Of a stretch of 64,000 bases of DNA, positions 1-7,749 are shown one piece after another. The DNA comes from an uncultured Bacteroidales bacterium (lineage in GTDB: Bacteria > Bacteroidota > Bacteroidia > Bacteroidales > UBA932): assembly GCA_900318355.1 (NCBI GenBank), contig ONKE01000026.1, positions 1 through 64,000 of the forward strand, written 5' to 3'. Position numbers and translations under genes: made by a program. Each line of letters begins with the position of its first letter. Within the stretch, counting starts at the first letter, position 1. The notes beneath the pieces were generated by a model. That model made no database searches. It saw only the letters and a program-made list of their open reading frames with translations, and was not told where the DNA came from.

Positions 1-125
1 AGATCTCTGTTGTTGCTTTCGATAACTACTGTCTCTGTTTCTTCTTTACCTCTTTGTTGTTCTTCCAGTATTGTCAATGATCTCGCGCTTGAACTCTTCG
101 GCGTTGCCGTTTCTTTCAAAGCGGA
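1..125 (-). other. A-rich transcribed leader leaving the window
   Basis: These bases lie downstream of a consensus promoter pointing left (129-159). Read on the minus strand they are A-rich, contain CTTTGAAA-like and TTGAC-like words, and hold no convincing ORF before the window ends. This resembles the leader ahead of a 16S rRNA gene in Bacteroidetes, but no rRNA sequence is visible, so the identity is inference. It could equally be the 5' UTR of a highly expressed mRNA. Confidence 0.35.
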
Positions 126-128
126 CTG

Positions 129-159
129 CAAATATACGGACTTTTTTTGAACTGGCAAA
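129..159 (-). promoter_or_regulatory. Perfect Bacteroidetes-type promoter, leftward
   Basis: On the minus strand TTTG (159-156) is followed by exactly 19 bases and then TATATTTG (136-129), matching the Bacteroides -33/-7 consensus in both boxes and spacing. Directly upstream (160-177) is an A/T-rich run like an UP element, which doubles as the U-tract of the pepT terminator. Transcription should start near 125 and run off the left edge. Confidence 0.75.
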
Positions 160-177
160 TCTTTTTGAAAAAATTTT

Positions 178-211
178 GCCCCTTGATGTCGATTTTATCG
201 TTTCAAGGGGC
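178..211 (-). terminator. Rho-independent terminator of pepT
   Basis: Inverted repeat GCCCCTTGA (178-186) and TCAAGGGGC (203-211), a 9-bp perfect stem, lies just after the pepT stop. On the minus strand it is followed by AAAA and then a run of T (177-167), as expected for an intrinsic terminator of the leftward operon. Confidence 0.65.
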
Positions 212-227
212 AAAAAACAGGGTCTGA

Positions 228-1451
228 CTATTCGGCGTAGAGCCGGACGAGGTTCAAAATCACCTCCGACGCCTTCTCCATACTCCGGAGCGGAACGAAC
301 TCCATCTTGCCATGGAAATTCAGTCCGCCGGCGAAAATATTGGGGCACGGAAGGCCTTTGAAGCTGAGGTTGGCTCCGTCGGTACCGCCGCGGATGGGCT
401 GGATCCTGGCCTTGACGCCGGCCATCTCCATGGCGCGGACCGCCTTTTCCACTATATGATAGTGAGGCTCCACTTGCTCGCGCATATTATAATAGGAGTC
501 CCGGATGTCGGCCGTAGCCGTACCTTCGCCGTAGCGGGCATTGATGAATTCGGCGCAGCGGGCCATCTCAGCCTTGCGGCTCTCGAAGCGGGCGCGGTCG
601 TGGTCGCGGATGATATAGGCGAATTCCGCCTCCTCGACGCTGCCTTTGAATGATATCAGATGGTAGAAACCTTCATAGCCCTCGGTATATTCCGGACGCT
701 GCCATGCGGGAAGCAGGGCGTTAAACTCCTGCCCGATAAGGATGGCGTTGCGCATCTTGCCCTTCGCGTAGCCCGGGTGGACGTTGCTGCCCTGGATGCG
801 GATGCGGGCCGACGCGGCATTGAAGTTTTCAAACTCGAGCTCGCCGATTTCGCCTCCGTCCATGGTGTAGGCATAGTCTGCGCCGAAACGGGGGACGTCG
901 AACTTGACCACGCCGCGGCCGATCTCCTCGTCGGGAGTGAAACCGATGCAGATATCGCCGTGGGGCAGCTCAGGATGGGCGGTTATGTACGCCACCGCGT
1001 CCATGATTTCGGCAACGCCAGCCTTATCGTCGGCTCCGAGCAGCGTCGTTCCGTCGGTCGTAATGAGCGTCTGGCCCACGTAGTGAAGGAGCTCCGGGAA
1101 CTCCGAGGGCTTCAGCGCAAGGCCGGGAACGCCGCGCAGGGGAATGTCGCCGCCATCATAATTTTCCACGATCTGCGGCTTGACATCCTTTCCGGAAGCA
1201 TCCGGGGCCGTATCGACATGGGCGATGAATCCGACCGCGGGGACTTTCCTGCCACCGAGATTGGAGGGAATGCGCCCCATGACGTAGCCATATTCATCCA
1301 AGACCGCGTCGACGCCCATACCCTTGAGTTCTTCACACAGCAACTTCAACAGATCCAACTGCTTAGCAGTCGAAGGCTGGGACGGGGAATTTTCATCCGA
1401 CTGGGTGTCCACGGCCACATACCTGAGAAACCTGTCTAAAATCTTTTCCAT
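228..1451 (-). CDS. pepT: Peptidase T (tripeptide aminopeptidase)
   Basis: A 407-residue cytoplasmic M20-family zinc aminopeptidase that removes the N-terminal residue of tripeptides. The ATG at 1451 (MEKILDRF) is chosen over the upstream in-frame start because the protein then matches the family's N-terminus. Visible metal-site motifs are AHVDTAPD near residues 77-84, LLGADDKAG and TPDEEIGRG in the middle, and IRGGTDGANLS near the C-terminus. It starts 8 bases after the OPT transporter stop, so the two are co-transcribed: imported peptides would be cleaved here. A terminator follows at 178-211. Confidence 0.95.
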   Translation of the reverse strand: MEKILDRFLRYVAVDTQSDENSPSQPSTAKQLDLLKLLCEELKGMGVDAVLDEYGYVMGRIPSNLGGRKVPAVGFIAHVDTAPDASGKDVKPQIVENYDGGDIPLRGVPGLALKPSEFPELLHYVGQTLITTDGTTLLGADDKAGVAEIMDAVAYITAHPELPHGDICIGFTPDEEIGRGVVKFDVPRFGADYAYTMDGGEIGELEFENFNAASARIRIQGSNVHPGYAKGKMRNAILIGQEFNALLPAWQRPEYTEGYEGFYHLISFKGSVEEAEFAYIIRDHDRARFESRKAEMARCAEFINARYGEGTATADIRDSYYNMREQVEPHYHIVEKAVRAMEMAGVKARIQPIRGGTDGANLSFKGLPCPNIFAGGLNFHGKMEFVPLRSMEKASEVILNLVRLYAE

Positions 1452-1459
1452 ATCAAATA

Positions 1460-3427
1460 TTATTTCTTTACCGAAGAATAAGTCATGTAGGCACACAGGG
1501 CAAGGAAGGGCAGGATAGCCACGGCCTCACCCCATGCGGCGTTCCAACCGGAGAGGAACCAGTCGACGTTGGCGAAGCGGAGGATGGCGCTGACGACACC
1601 CATGAGCGCGCCGCCGGCGATGAAGCCGGAAGCGATGAGCGTGCCCTTTTCGCTGCGGGCGGCGTTGACGGAAGCATCCTTGCTGCGGGAACCGACGAAC
1701 CACGATATCGCACCGCCGACAAGCAGCGGAAGGTTAAGGTCGATGGGGATGAACATGCCGAGGGCAAACGGCAGGGCCGGAACCTTGAACACGGTCAGCA
1801 GCAATGCGATGGCCGCGCCGATGCCGTAGAGCAGCCACGGAGCTCCGCCGCCGCTGAACATGGGCTGGATCACCGCCGCCATGGCGTTGGCCTGAGGCGC
1901 GACGAGAGCGTTTTCGCCCGTGAAACCGTAGGTCTTGTTAAGAACCAGCATCACGCCGCAAACCGTAACGGCCGACACGGCGACTCCGAGGAACTTCCAT
2001 CCCTCCTGCTTGCGCGGCGTGGAACCTATCCAATAGCCGATTTTAAGGTCGGTGATAAATGAGCCGGCAACCGACAGGGCCGTGCAGACGACGCCGCCGA
2101 TAACAAGCGCCGCGGCCATGCCGGCATTGCCCTTCAGGCCCACCGCAACCAGGATCAGGGAGGCTATAATGAGGGTCATAAGCGTCATGCCGCTGACCGG
2201 ATTGGACCCGACGATGGCGATGGCGTTGGCTGCAACGGTCGTGAACAGGAACGAAATGACGGCCACGATAAGAAGGCCGACAATCGCCTGCCACACATTT
2301 TCGACCACTCCGCCGAAAGCGAAGAACGCGAATATGGCCAGCAGGGCGATGGCGATTCCGAACACGATGGTCTTCATCGGCATGTCCTCATCCGTGCGGG
2401 GGACGTTGCCCTCGGTGGCGCCGCCCTTCCTGGAGAATTCCTTCACGGCAAGGGTCGCCGCGCTCTTGATGACGCCGAAACTCTTGATGATGCCGATGAC
2501 GCCGGCCGTGGCGATGCCGCCGATGCCGATGTGACGGGCATAGTCCTTGAAAATCTGGTCGGGGGACATCTCGGCGATGGTCTGAGTGACGCCGGTGCCC
2601 ATAAGGTCGATGACGCTGCCGCCCCAGATAAGGTTCATCAGCGGGATGATGACAAGCCACACCAGGAGGGAGCCGCAGCATATGATCCAGGCATATTTCA
2701 GACCTATGATATAACCAAGGCCGAGCACGGCGGCGCCGGTGTTGAGCTTGAGCACGACCTTGGCCTTGTCGGCGACGACCTGCCCCCAATGCATAACGGT
2801 GGTCGAAAGGGTCTCGCTCCAGAGGCCGAAGGTGGCGACGATGAAATCGTACAAGCCGCCGACGAGGCCGGCGGAGATGAGCGTCTTGGCCGCGGAACCG
2901 CCGCTTTCCCCGCTGACGAGCACCTGAGTCGTGGCAGTGGCCTCGGGGAACGGGTATTTGCCGTGCATCTCCTTGACGAAATACTTGCGGAACGGAATCA
3001 GGAAAAGGATGCCCAGCACGCCGCCCAGAAGCGACGAGGCGAACATCTGCCAAAAGTTGACCTCGACTCCGAGGATGTAGATGGCAGGAAGGGTAAAGAT
3101 GGCACCGGCGACGACGGAACCGGAACATCCGCCTATGCTCTGGATAATGACGTTCTGGCTGAGCGAATCGTTCTTGCGAAGGGCCCCTGTCATGCCTACG
3201 GCAATGATCGCGATGGGGATGGCGGCTTCGAACACCTGGCCGACCTTGAGGCCGAGATAGGCCGCGGCCGCTGAGAACAGCACCGCCATGAGAACTCCGG
3301 CCAGCACCGAATACGGGGTTACTTCCGCATACTTCTTTTCCGGTTTGAGAAGGGGAACATACTCTTCTCCGGGGGCCAGCGGACGCTGGGCGTTCTCCGG
3401 CAGGGAAAGTTTCGTTTTATCTGACAT
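1460..3427 (-). CDS. OPT-family oligopeptide transporter
   Basis: A 655-residue polytopic inner-membrane protein of the oligopeptide transporter (OPT) family, which in prokaryotes moves short peptides or metal-ligand complexes by ion symport. After a hydrophilic N-terminus of about 40 residues come many hydrophobic segments to the C-terminus, with an AYLGLKVGQVFEAAIP segment early and conserved GGCSGSVV and FPEATATTQVLVSGES stretches. ATG at 3427 (MSDKTKL) is preferred over an upstream in-frame start that would run into the tdh coding region. It lies between tdh (2 bases) and pepT (8 bases), which supports peptide import as its role. The exact substrate cannot be read from sequence. Confidence 0.9.
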   Translation of the reverse strand: MSDKTKLSLPENAQRPLAPGEEYVPLLKPEKKYAEVTPYSVLAGVLMAVLFSAAAAYLGLKVGQVFEAAIPIAIIAVGMTGALRKNDSLSQNVIIQSIGGCSGSVVAGAIFTLPAIYILGVEVNFWQMFASSLLGGVLGILFLIPFRKYFVKEMHGKYPFPEATATTQVLVSGESGGSAAKTLISAGLVGGLYDFIVATFGLWSETLSTTVMHWGQVVADKAKVVLKLNTGAAVLGLGYIIGLKYAWIICCGSLLVWLVIIPLMNLIWGGSVIDLMGTGVTQTIAEMSPDQIFKDYARHIGIGGIATAGVIGIIKSFGVIKSAATLAVKEFSRKGGATEGNVPRTDEDMPMKTIVFGIAIALLAIFAFFAFGGVVENVWQAIVGLLIVAVISFLFTTVAANAIAIVGSNPVSGMTLMTLIIASLILVAVGLKGNAGMAAALVIGGVVCTALSVAGSFITDLKIGYWIGSTPRKQEGWKFLGVAVSAVTVCGVMLVLNKTYGFTGENALVAPQANAMAAVIQPMFSGGGAPWLLYGIGAAIALLLTVFKVPALPFALGMFIPIDLNLPLLVGGAISWFVGSRSKDASVNAARSEKGTLIASGFIAGGALMGVVSAILRFANVDWFLSGWNAAWGEAVAILPFLALCAYMTYSSVKK

Positions 3428-3429
3428 CG

Positions 3430-4383
3430 TTACAACAGTTTTCTTCTCAGGTTGGCTATCATGTCGTCCACCATTGCATCCAGGTCGTAGGACGGCTTCC
3501 AGTCCCACTCGGCCCTGGCGCAGCTGTCGTCCATGGAATCGGGCCAGGAATCGGCGATGGCCTGCCTTACAGGGTCGATTTCGTAGCGCATCTTCAGGGA
3601 CGGTATGCGCTTGCGTATCGCCGCGGATATGATTTCAGGGTCGAAACTCATCGAGGCGACGTTGAAGGCGTTGCGATGGACAAGGCGCGAAGGGTCGGCC
3701 TGCATGATGTCGACGGCAGCCTTGAGGGCGTCCGGCATATACATCATGTCCATGAAAGTGCCTGCGGCAATCGGGCAGACGAATTCCTCGCCGCAGACGG
3801 CGGAATAGAAGATTTCCACGGCATAGTCGGTGGTGCCGCCGCCCGGAAGCGTGACATGGGAAATCAGGCCGGGGAAACGGACAGCACGCGTATCTACGCC
3901 ATATTTGAAGAAATAATAGTCGCTCAGGAGCTCCGTGGCGACCTTGGTCACGCCGTACATGGAGCGGGGACGCTGAATGGTGTCCTGGGGCGTGCCTTTG
4001 TGGGGCGTCGATGGACCGAAGGAGCCGATGGAACTCGGCGTGAAAACGGCGCAGCGGCGCTCGCGCGCGACCTCCAGTATGTTAATCAGGCCGTTCATCT
4101 GGATGTCCCAGGCCATGAGAGGCTTGCGCTCGGCGACTGCCGACAGCAGCGCCGCGAGGTTGTAGACCGTGTCTATGTCGTAGCGGGCTACGATGTCGGC
4201 AAGGCCCTGCCCGTCACGCACGTCGGCGACTTCGCTCGGGCCGCTTTTGAGCAGTTCTCCCTTGGGCTCGGCACCCGGGATATAGCCTGCCACGACGGTT
4301 GAGCCGGGAATCTCCCGGCGAAGTTTCATCGTAAGTTCCGAGCCTATCTGGCCGGTAGATCCTATGACAAGGATGTTCTTCAT
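3430..4383 (-). CDS. tdh: L-threonine 3-dehydrogenase, epimerase-type (SDR)
   Basis: A 317-residue NAD-dependent extended short-chain dehydrogenase. The N-terminal GSTGQIGSEL is the Rossmann dinucleotide loop, PSSIGSFG carries the catalytic Ser and YGVTK (YxxxK) the catalytic Tyr/Lys. The family includes UDP-sugar epimerase-like threonine dehydrogenases that oxidise L-threonine to 2-amino-3-oxobutyrate. The neighbour strongly supports this call: kbl, which cleaves that product, is divergently transcribed 123 bases away. ATG at 4383 is used; the codon two positions upstream is TTG. First gene of the tdh-OPT-pepT operon. A sugar-nucleotide epimerase is the alternative, less likely given kbl. 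Confidence 0.88.
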   Translation of the reverse strand: MKNILVIGSTGQIGSELTMKLRREIPGSTVVAGYIPGAEPKGELLKSGPSEVADVRDGQGLADIVARYDIDTVYNLAALLSAVAERKPLMAWDIQMNGLINILEVARERRCAVFTPSSIGSFGPSTPHKGTPQDTIQRPRSMYGVTKVATELLSDYYFFKYGVDTRAVRFPGLISHVTLPGGGTTDYAVEIFYSAVCGEEFVCPIAAGTFMDMMYMPDALKAAVDIMQADPSRLVHRNAFNVASMSFDPEIISAAIRKRIPSLKMRYEIDPVRQAIADSWPDSMDDSCARAEWDWKPSYDLDAMVDDMIANLRRKLL

Positions 4384-4408
4384 CTGCAAAATGCTTCTTG
4401 ACCGGATG

Positions 4409-4416
4409 CAAATTTA
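4409..4416 (-). promoter_or_regulatory. -7 box of the tdh-OPT-pepT operon
   Basis: On the minus strand the sequence reads TAAATTTG, an exact TAnnTTTG match, 25 bases before the tdh ATG. I see no clear -33 TTTG at the standard spacing. Confidence 0.55.
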
Positions 4417-4481
4417 AGGTATTTTCCGAAATTGTCGCCCAAATATCTGGACAGGTTCAAACGTTTTTGACAAAAAATCCT

Positions 4482-4489
4482 TATGTTTG
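4482..4489 (+). promoter_or_regulatory. -7 box of kbl
   Basis: TATGTTTG matches TAnnTTTG exactly and lies 17 bases before the ATG at 4507. It overlaps an in-frame upstream ATG at 4483, which argues that translation starts at 4507. Confidence 0.6.
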
Positions 4490-4506
4490 TACAAAATAGA
4501 AAAACC

Positions 4507-5694
4507 ATGTACGGCAAATTCCAGCAACATCTCGCCGACGAACTTTCCGCAATCAAGGAAGCCGGCCTGTACAAAAACGAACGCAACATAGTTTCGGCCC
4601 AAAGCGCTGAAATCACCCTTGAAGACGGTTCCAAGGCGCTTAACTTCTGCGCCAACAACTATCTCGGCCTGGCCGACAGCCCCCGTCTGGCGGAAGCGGC
4701 CAAAAAGGCCATGGACACCCACGGCTTCGGCATGTCTTCCGTGCGCTTTATCTGCGGCACCCAAGACCTCCACAAGCAGTTGGAAAAGGCCGTCTCGGCA
4801 TTCTTCCACACGGAAGACACCATCCTCTACGCCTCCTGCTTCGACGCCAACGGCGGAGTGTTCGAGCCACTGCTCACCGCCGACGACGCCATCATCTCCG
4901 ACTCCCTCAACCATGCCTCCATCATCGACGGAGTGAGGCTGTGCAAGGCCGTCCGCTACCGCTATGCCAACGCCGACATGGAAGACCTCGAACGTCAGCT
5001 CCAGCTAGCCCAGGCCCAGCGTTTCCGCATCATCTGCACCGACGGTGTGTTCTCGATGGACGGCAACGTCGCCCCGATGGACAAGATCTGCGACCTCGCC
5101 GAGAAATACGACGCCCTCGTAATGGTGGATGAAAGCCACAGCGCCGGTGTTGTCGGGCCCACGGGACGCGGCGTCGCGGAGCAATTCGGATGCTACGGAC
5201 GTATCGACATCTTCACCGGCACCCTCGGAAAGGCCTTCGGAGGCGCCGTGGGCGGTTTCACGACCGGCCGCAAGGAGATCATCGAAATGCTGCGCCAGCG
5301 CTCCCGTCCCTACCTGTTCTCCAATTCCCTGCCCCCGATGATTGTCGCTGGCGGAATCGAGATGTTCAAGATTCTGGAAGAGAGCAACGCCCTCCACGAC
5401 CGTCTGAGCGCCAATGTCGAACGCTTCCGCGGGAAAATGCTGGCGGCAGGATTCGACATCAAGCCCACCCAGAGCGCAATCTGCGCCGTGATGCTTTACG
5501 ACGCGCGCCTGGCCCAGGATTTCGCCGCCGCAATGGCCCGGGAGCACATTTTCGTTACCGGATTCTCATATCCTGTGGTGCCGAAAGGACAGGCCCGCAT
5601 CCGCGTCCAGCTCTCCGCAGCCCACACCCCCGAACAAATAGACAGGGCCGTGGCCGCATTCATAAAGGTAGGAAAGGAACTTGGAGTAATCTAA
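4507..5694 (+). CDS. kbl: Glycine C-acetyltransferase (2-amino-3-ketobutyrate CoA ligase)
   Basis: A 395-residue PLP enzyme of the alpha-oxoamine synthase family. It cleaves 2-amino-3-oxobutyrate with CoA to glycine and acetyl-CoA, the second step of threonine breakdown. MYGKFQQHL at the start matches the usual N-terminus. DESHSAGVVGPTGRG is the PLP-contacting region and TGTLGKAFGG carries the Schiff-base lysine, K242 from this start. Length is that of the family. It is divergent from tdh, which supplies its substrate. Its stop overlaps the recO stop by 4 bases (convergent). BioF and AlaS-type paralogues are the alternatives, but the tdh neighbour favours Kbl. Confidence 0.95.
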   Translation: MYGKFQQHLADELSAIKEAGLYKNERNIVSAQSAEITLEDGSKALNFCANNYLGLADSPRLAEAAKKAMDTHGFGMSSVRFICGTQDLHKQLEKAVSAFFHTEDTILYASCFDANGGVFEPLLTADDAIISDSLNHASIIDGVRLCKAVRYRYANADMEDLERQLQLAQAQRFRIICTDGVFSMDGNVAPMDKICDLAEKYDALVMVDESHSAGVVGPTGRGVAEQFGCYGRIDIFTGTLGKAFGGAVGGFTTGRKEIIEMLRQRSRPYLFSNSLPPMIVAGGIEMFKILEESNALHDRLSANVERFRGKMLAAGFDIKPTQSAICAVMLYDARLAQDFAAAMAREHIFVTGFSYPVVPKGQARIRVQLSAAHTPEQIDRAVAAFIKVGKELGVI

Positions 5695-6344
5695 GAGGCA
5701 AACAGTTCCCTCAGGACTGCGAGCGACCTGACGTTTATCGCCGATTCGGTGTGGAACTCCAGGTAGCGGATAATCTCTTCGCACAGGGCATTGCGCTGCT
5801 GACCGTTCATCGGGATCAGCAGCGACTCCGTCAGGTCCGCATTAAGGAGCCGCTGCGCAAGGGCGGCATGTTCCTGGACGAAAGGACGCAGGTCGTCCAT
5901 CGACGGACTGAAACCGAGCGCGACCGCGAGTTCCAGCAGGAAGCGGACGTGGAAGTTGCTGAAATCATTATCCAGGGCATCCAGGGTAAGAATGCTGCGC
6001 ATACACCAGTCGTAGAGGCCGTCTTCAGAGGCCCCTTCCTTTATCGTGCGCCAAAGGACTTCGCTCATGAAGAGCGTCATCGAGTTTTTGTAGAGATTGC
6101 TGCGGATCCCGGCGAGGGGATAGCGACTGCTGAATCCGTGCGCTGTCCAGAGCGAGGCCTTAGGATTCTCGACGACAGTGGCTTCCAGTATATTCAGGGG
6201 CAGGAAAAGGGCCATTCCCGTCTTTTTCCCGACGCGCAGGAGGAAACTCCTTCGTCCGTATTCCCGGCTGAGGGTGTGGAGGACGATGGAATTTTCGCCG
6301 AACTTGGTGTGGTTCAGCACTATCAGCTCTACGTCACGCTTCAT
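5691..6344 (-). CDS. recO: DNA repair protein RecO
   Basis: A 217-residue recombination mediator that, with RecR, loads RecA on SSB-coated single-stranded DNA. The N-terminus (VELIVLNHTKFGENSIVLHTLSREYGRRSFLLRVGKK) is the typical OB-fold start of RecO; the rest is the helical domain. The ATG at 6344 is chosen because this motif begins there. It overlaps the end of rdgB by 11 bases, so the two are translated from one mRNA. The Cys4 zinc motif of some RecO proteins is not evident, as in other short Bacteroidetes RecO. Confidence 0.88.
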   Translation of the reverse strand: MKRDVELIVLNHTKFGENSIVLHTLSREYGRRSFLLRVGKKTGMALFLPLNILEATVVENPKASLWTAHGFSSRYPLAGIRSNLYKNSMTLFMSEVLWRTIKEGASEDGLYDWCMRSILTLDALDNDFSNFHVRFLLELAVALGFSPSMDDLRPFVQEHAALAQRLLNADLTESLLIPMNGQQRNALCEEIIRYLEFHTESAINVRSLAVLRELFAS

Positions 6345-6990
6345 TGTCCGCAAGCCATGCCGCCATCGCGCGCAAAGCCCTGCCACGATGTGAAATGGCG
6401 TTTTTGTCTTCTTCGGAAAGCTGCGCCATGGTGACGGCACCGCTGTTGGGCACATCGCCCGGAAGGAAGTCGGGGATGAACACGGGATCGTAGCCAAAAC
6501 CGCCATCTCCGCTACGTCTGCGGGCGATCCTGCCCTCTACGCAGCCCTCGAAGAAATGCTTCTGGCCGCCGAGGATAAGGGTTACGACCGTGCGGAAACG
6601 GGCCTTGCGGGAGGCCTTCACAGCCAGGCCGTATGCACGCGCAACCGAGGCTTCACGCTCGGCCCGGGCCATCTCCCGCAGCAGTTTGGCGACGTTTGCG
6701 GCAAAATCGTGTCCGTCGGTCGCATAACGCGCCGAATGTACGCCGGGCGCGCCGCCGAGGATGTCGACTTCAAGCCCCGTATCGTCCGCAAAGCAGTCGC
6801 AGGACAGCTTTTCATGGATATAGCCGGCCTTCATCATGGAGTTGCCCAGGAGGGTCGGCGCTGTTTCGGGGATCTCTTCGGTCAGCCCCATAGAAGCGGG
6901 AGAAACCAGTTCGAAGGCCGGTCCGAGAATTTCGGAGGCCTCGCGGAGTTTGGCGGAATTGCCCGTTGCAAATACAATTCGTCTTGTCAT
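6334..6990 (-). CDS. rdgB: dITP/XTP pyrophosphatase (HAM1 family)
   Basis: A 218-residue nucleotide-pool sanitising enzyme that hydrolyses dITP, XTP and ITP to monophosphates. Diagnostic motifs are all present: FATGNSAKLREA at the N-terminus, FADDTGLEVDILGGAPGVHSARYA in the middle, GDGGFGYDPVF and finally SHRGRALRAM. The ATG at 6990 directly precedes the first motif. It is the promoter-proximal gene of an rdgB-recO pair. A TAACTTTG box ends only 5 bases before this ATG, so the mRNA may be nearly leaderless. Confidence 0.95.
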   Translation of the reverse strand: MTRRIVFATGNSAKLREASEILGPAFELVSPASMGLTEEIPETAPTLLGNSMMKAGYIHEKLSCDCFADDTGLEVDILGGAPGVHSARYATDGHDFAANVAKLLREMARAEREASVARAYGLAVKASRKARFRTVVTLILGGQKHFFEGCVEGRIARRRSGDGGFGYDPVFIPDFLPGDVPNSGAVTMAQLSEEDKNAISHRGRALRAMAAWLADNEA

Positions 6991-6995
6991 GGGCG

Positions 6996-7003
6996 CAAAG
7001 TTA
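6996..7003 (-). promoter_or_regulatory. -7 box of rdgB-recO, very close to ATG
   Basis: Minus-strand TAACTTTG (exact TAnnTTTG) is followed by 5 bases and the rdgB ATG. With the usual start point about 4 bases after the box, the leader would be about 2 nt. It overlaps the -33 region of the divergent promoter at 7001-7032. Confidence 0.55.
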
Positions 7004-7032
7004 GTCAATTCCCCCAAGATTTGCTATATTTG
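7001..7032 (+). promoter_or_regulatory. Promoter of the 7052 gene
   Basis: TTAG (7001-7004), 20 bases, then TATATTTG (7025-7032): the second box is perfect and the first has one mismatch to TTTG. It is interlocked with the rdgB promoter on the other strand. Confidence 0.6.
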
Positions 7033-7051
7033 CAAGAAAGCATGACAGACC

Positions 7052-7519
7052 ATGAAATACTTAGTTCGCGCCCTGAAATACTTCCTTTACTTCGTTTTGC
7101 TGCTGGTGGTGATCCTTGCGGTACTGATTCTGCTCGGGCTGGCCGAATCCGACCCGTCCACCCTCTTCCGCAACGGCTACGACTCCTACTGGCAAATCGC
7201 TCTGATGTTTGCCGCACTGGCCGCCCTCTACCCCATGTTCGGCTTCATGAAAAAGGATGTCCTGGCCCCCGGCGAATACTCCGAAATCAGGTCGGGAGTA
7301 ATCGACACGATGGCCTCACGCGGATACGAACTGGAAAAGGAAGAAGGGGAAAACCTTTCATTCCGGCTCCGCAGCCGCGCCGCGCGCATAAGCCGGATGT
7401 GGGAAGACCGCATAACCCTTACCCGCGGATTTTCCGGCTTCACCATGGAAGGGCTGCGAAAGGATGTGGTCCGGCTGTCCTATGCAATTGAATCAAAATT
7501 CCGCAACGATGAACAATGA
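7052..7519 (+). CDS. Small inner-membrane protein of unknown function
   Basis: A 155-residue protein I do not recognise. The first ~30 residues form a long hydrophobic helix (YFLYFVLLLVVILAVLILLGLA), a second hydrophobic segment (WQIALMFAALAALYPMFGF) follows at about 47-66, and the rest is a soluble basic domain with a GYELEKEEGENLSFRLRS stretch, likely cytoplasmic. The ATG at 7052 follows its promoter closely; a nearer ATG at 7042 is in another frame. Its last 11 bases overlap the DUF2007 gene, so the two proteins are likely made together. Confidence 0.8.
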   Translation: MKYLVRALKYFLYFVLLLVVILAVLILLGLAESDPSTLFRNGYDSYWQIALMFAALAALYPMFGFMKKDVLAPGEYSEIRSGVIDTMASRGYELEKEEGENLSFRLRSRAARISRMWEDRITLTRGFSGFTMEGLRKDVVRLSYAIESKFRNDEQ

Positions 7520-7742
7520 TTTCGTCACTGTCGCTTCATTCAGCGACCCCATGACCGCCGAAATCACGGCTGGAATGCTCCGAGCCAACGGCATCCCGGC
7601 CCAGGTTTTCGGACGCGCATCATCCTATCCTTCAATCAATGCCGCCATCGACAGCGTCCAGGTAAAGGTCAACGCCGAAGACGAGCAGGCTGCCCTTGCG
7701 CTTCTGGCCAAGGACGCCTCCGGGGAAGTTCCGGAAGAATAA
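7509..7742 (+). CDS. DUF2007-family small protein
   Basis: A 77-residue protein of the DUF2007 (putative signal-transducing protein) type. Its single compact domain shows the pattern of the family: VTVASFSDPMTAEITAGMLRANGIPAQVFG, then SVQVKVNAEDEQAALALLA. The fold resembles a small ferredoxin-like domain; biochemical role is unknown. The start at 7509 is inside the end of the membrane-protein gene and gives the normal family length. It converges on DUF3109 with only 7 bases between stops. Confidence 0.8.
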   Translation: MNNDFVTVASFSDPMTAEITAGMLRANGIPAQVFGRASSYPSINAAIDSVQVKVNAEDEQAALALLAKDASGEVPEE

Positions 7743-7749
7743 TCAGTTT

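Noticed and set aside
46-348. A 100-codon minus-strand frame at the left edge.
   Set aside because: It overlaps the 3' end of pepT in another frame, crosses the pepT terminator and contains the leftward promoter; more likely a non-coding leader.
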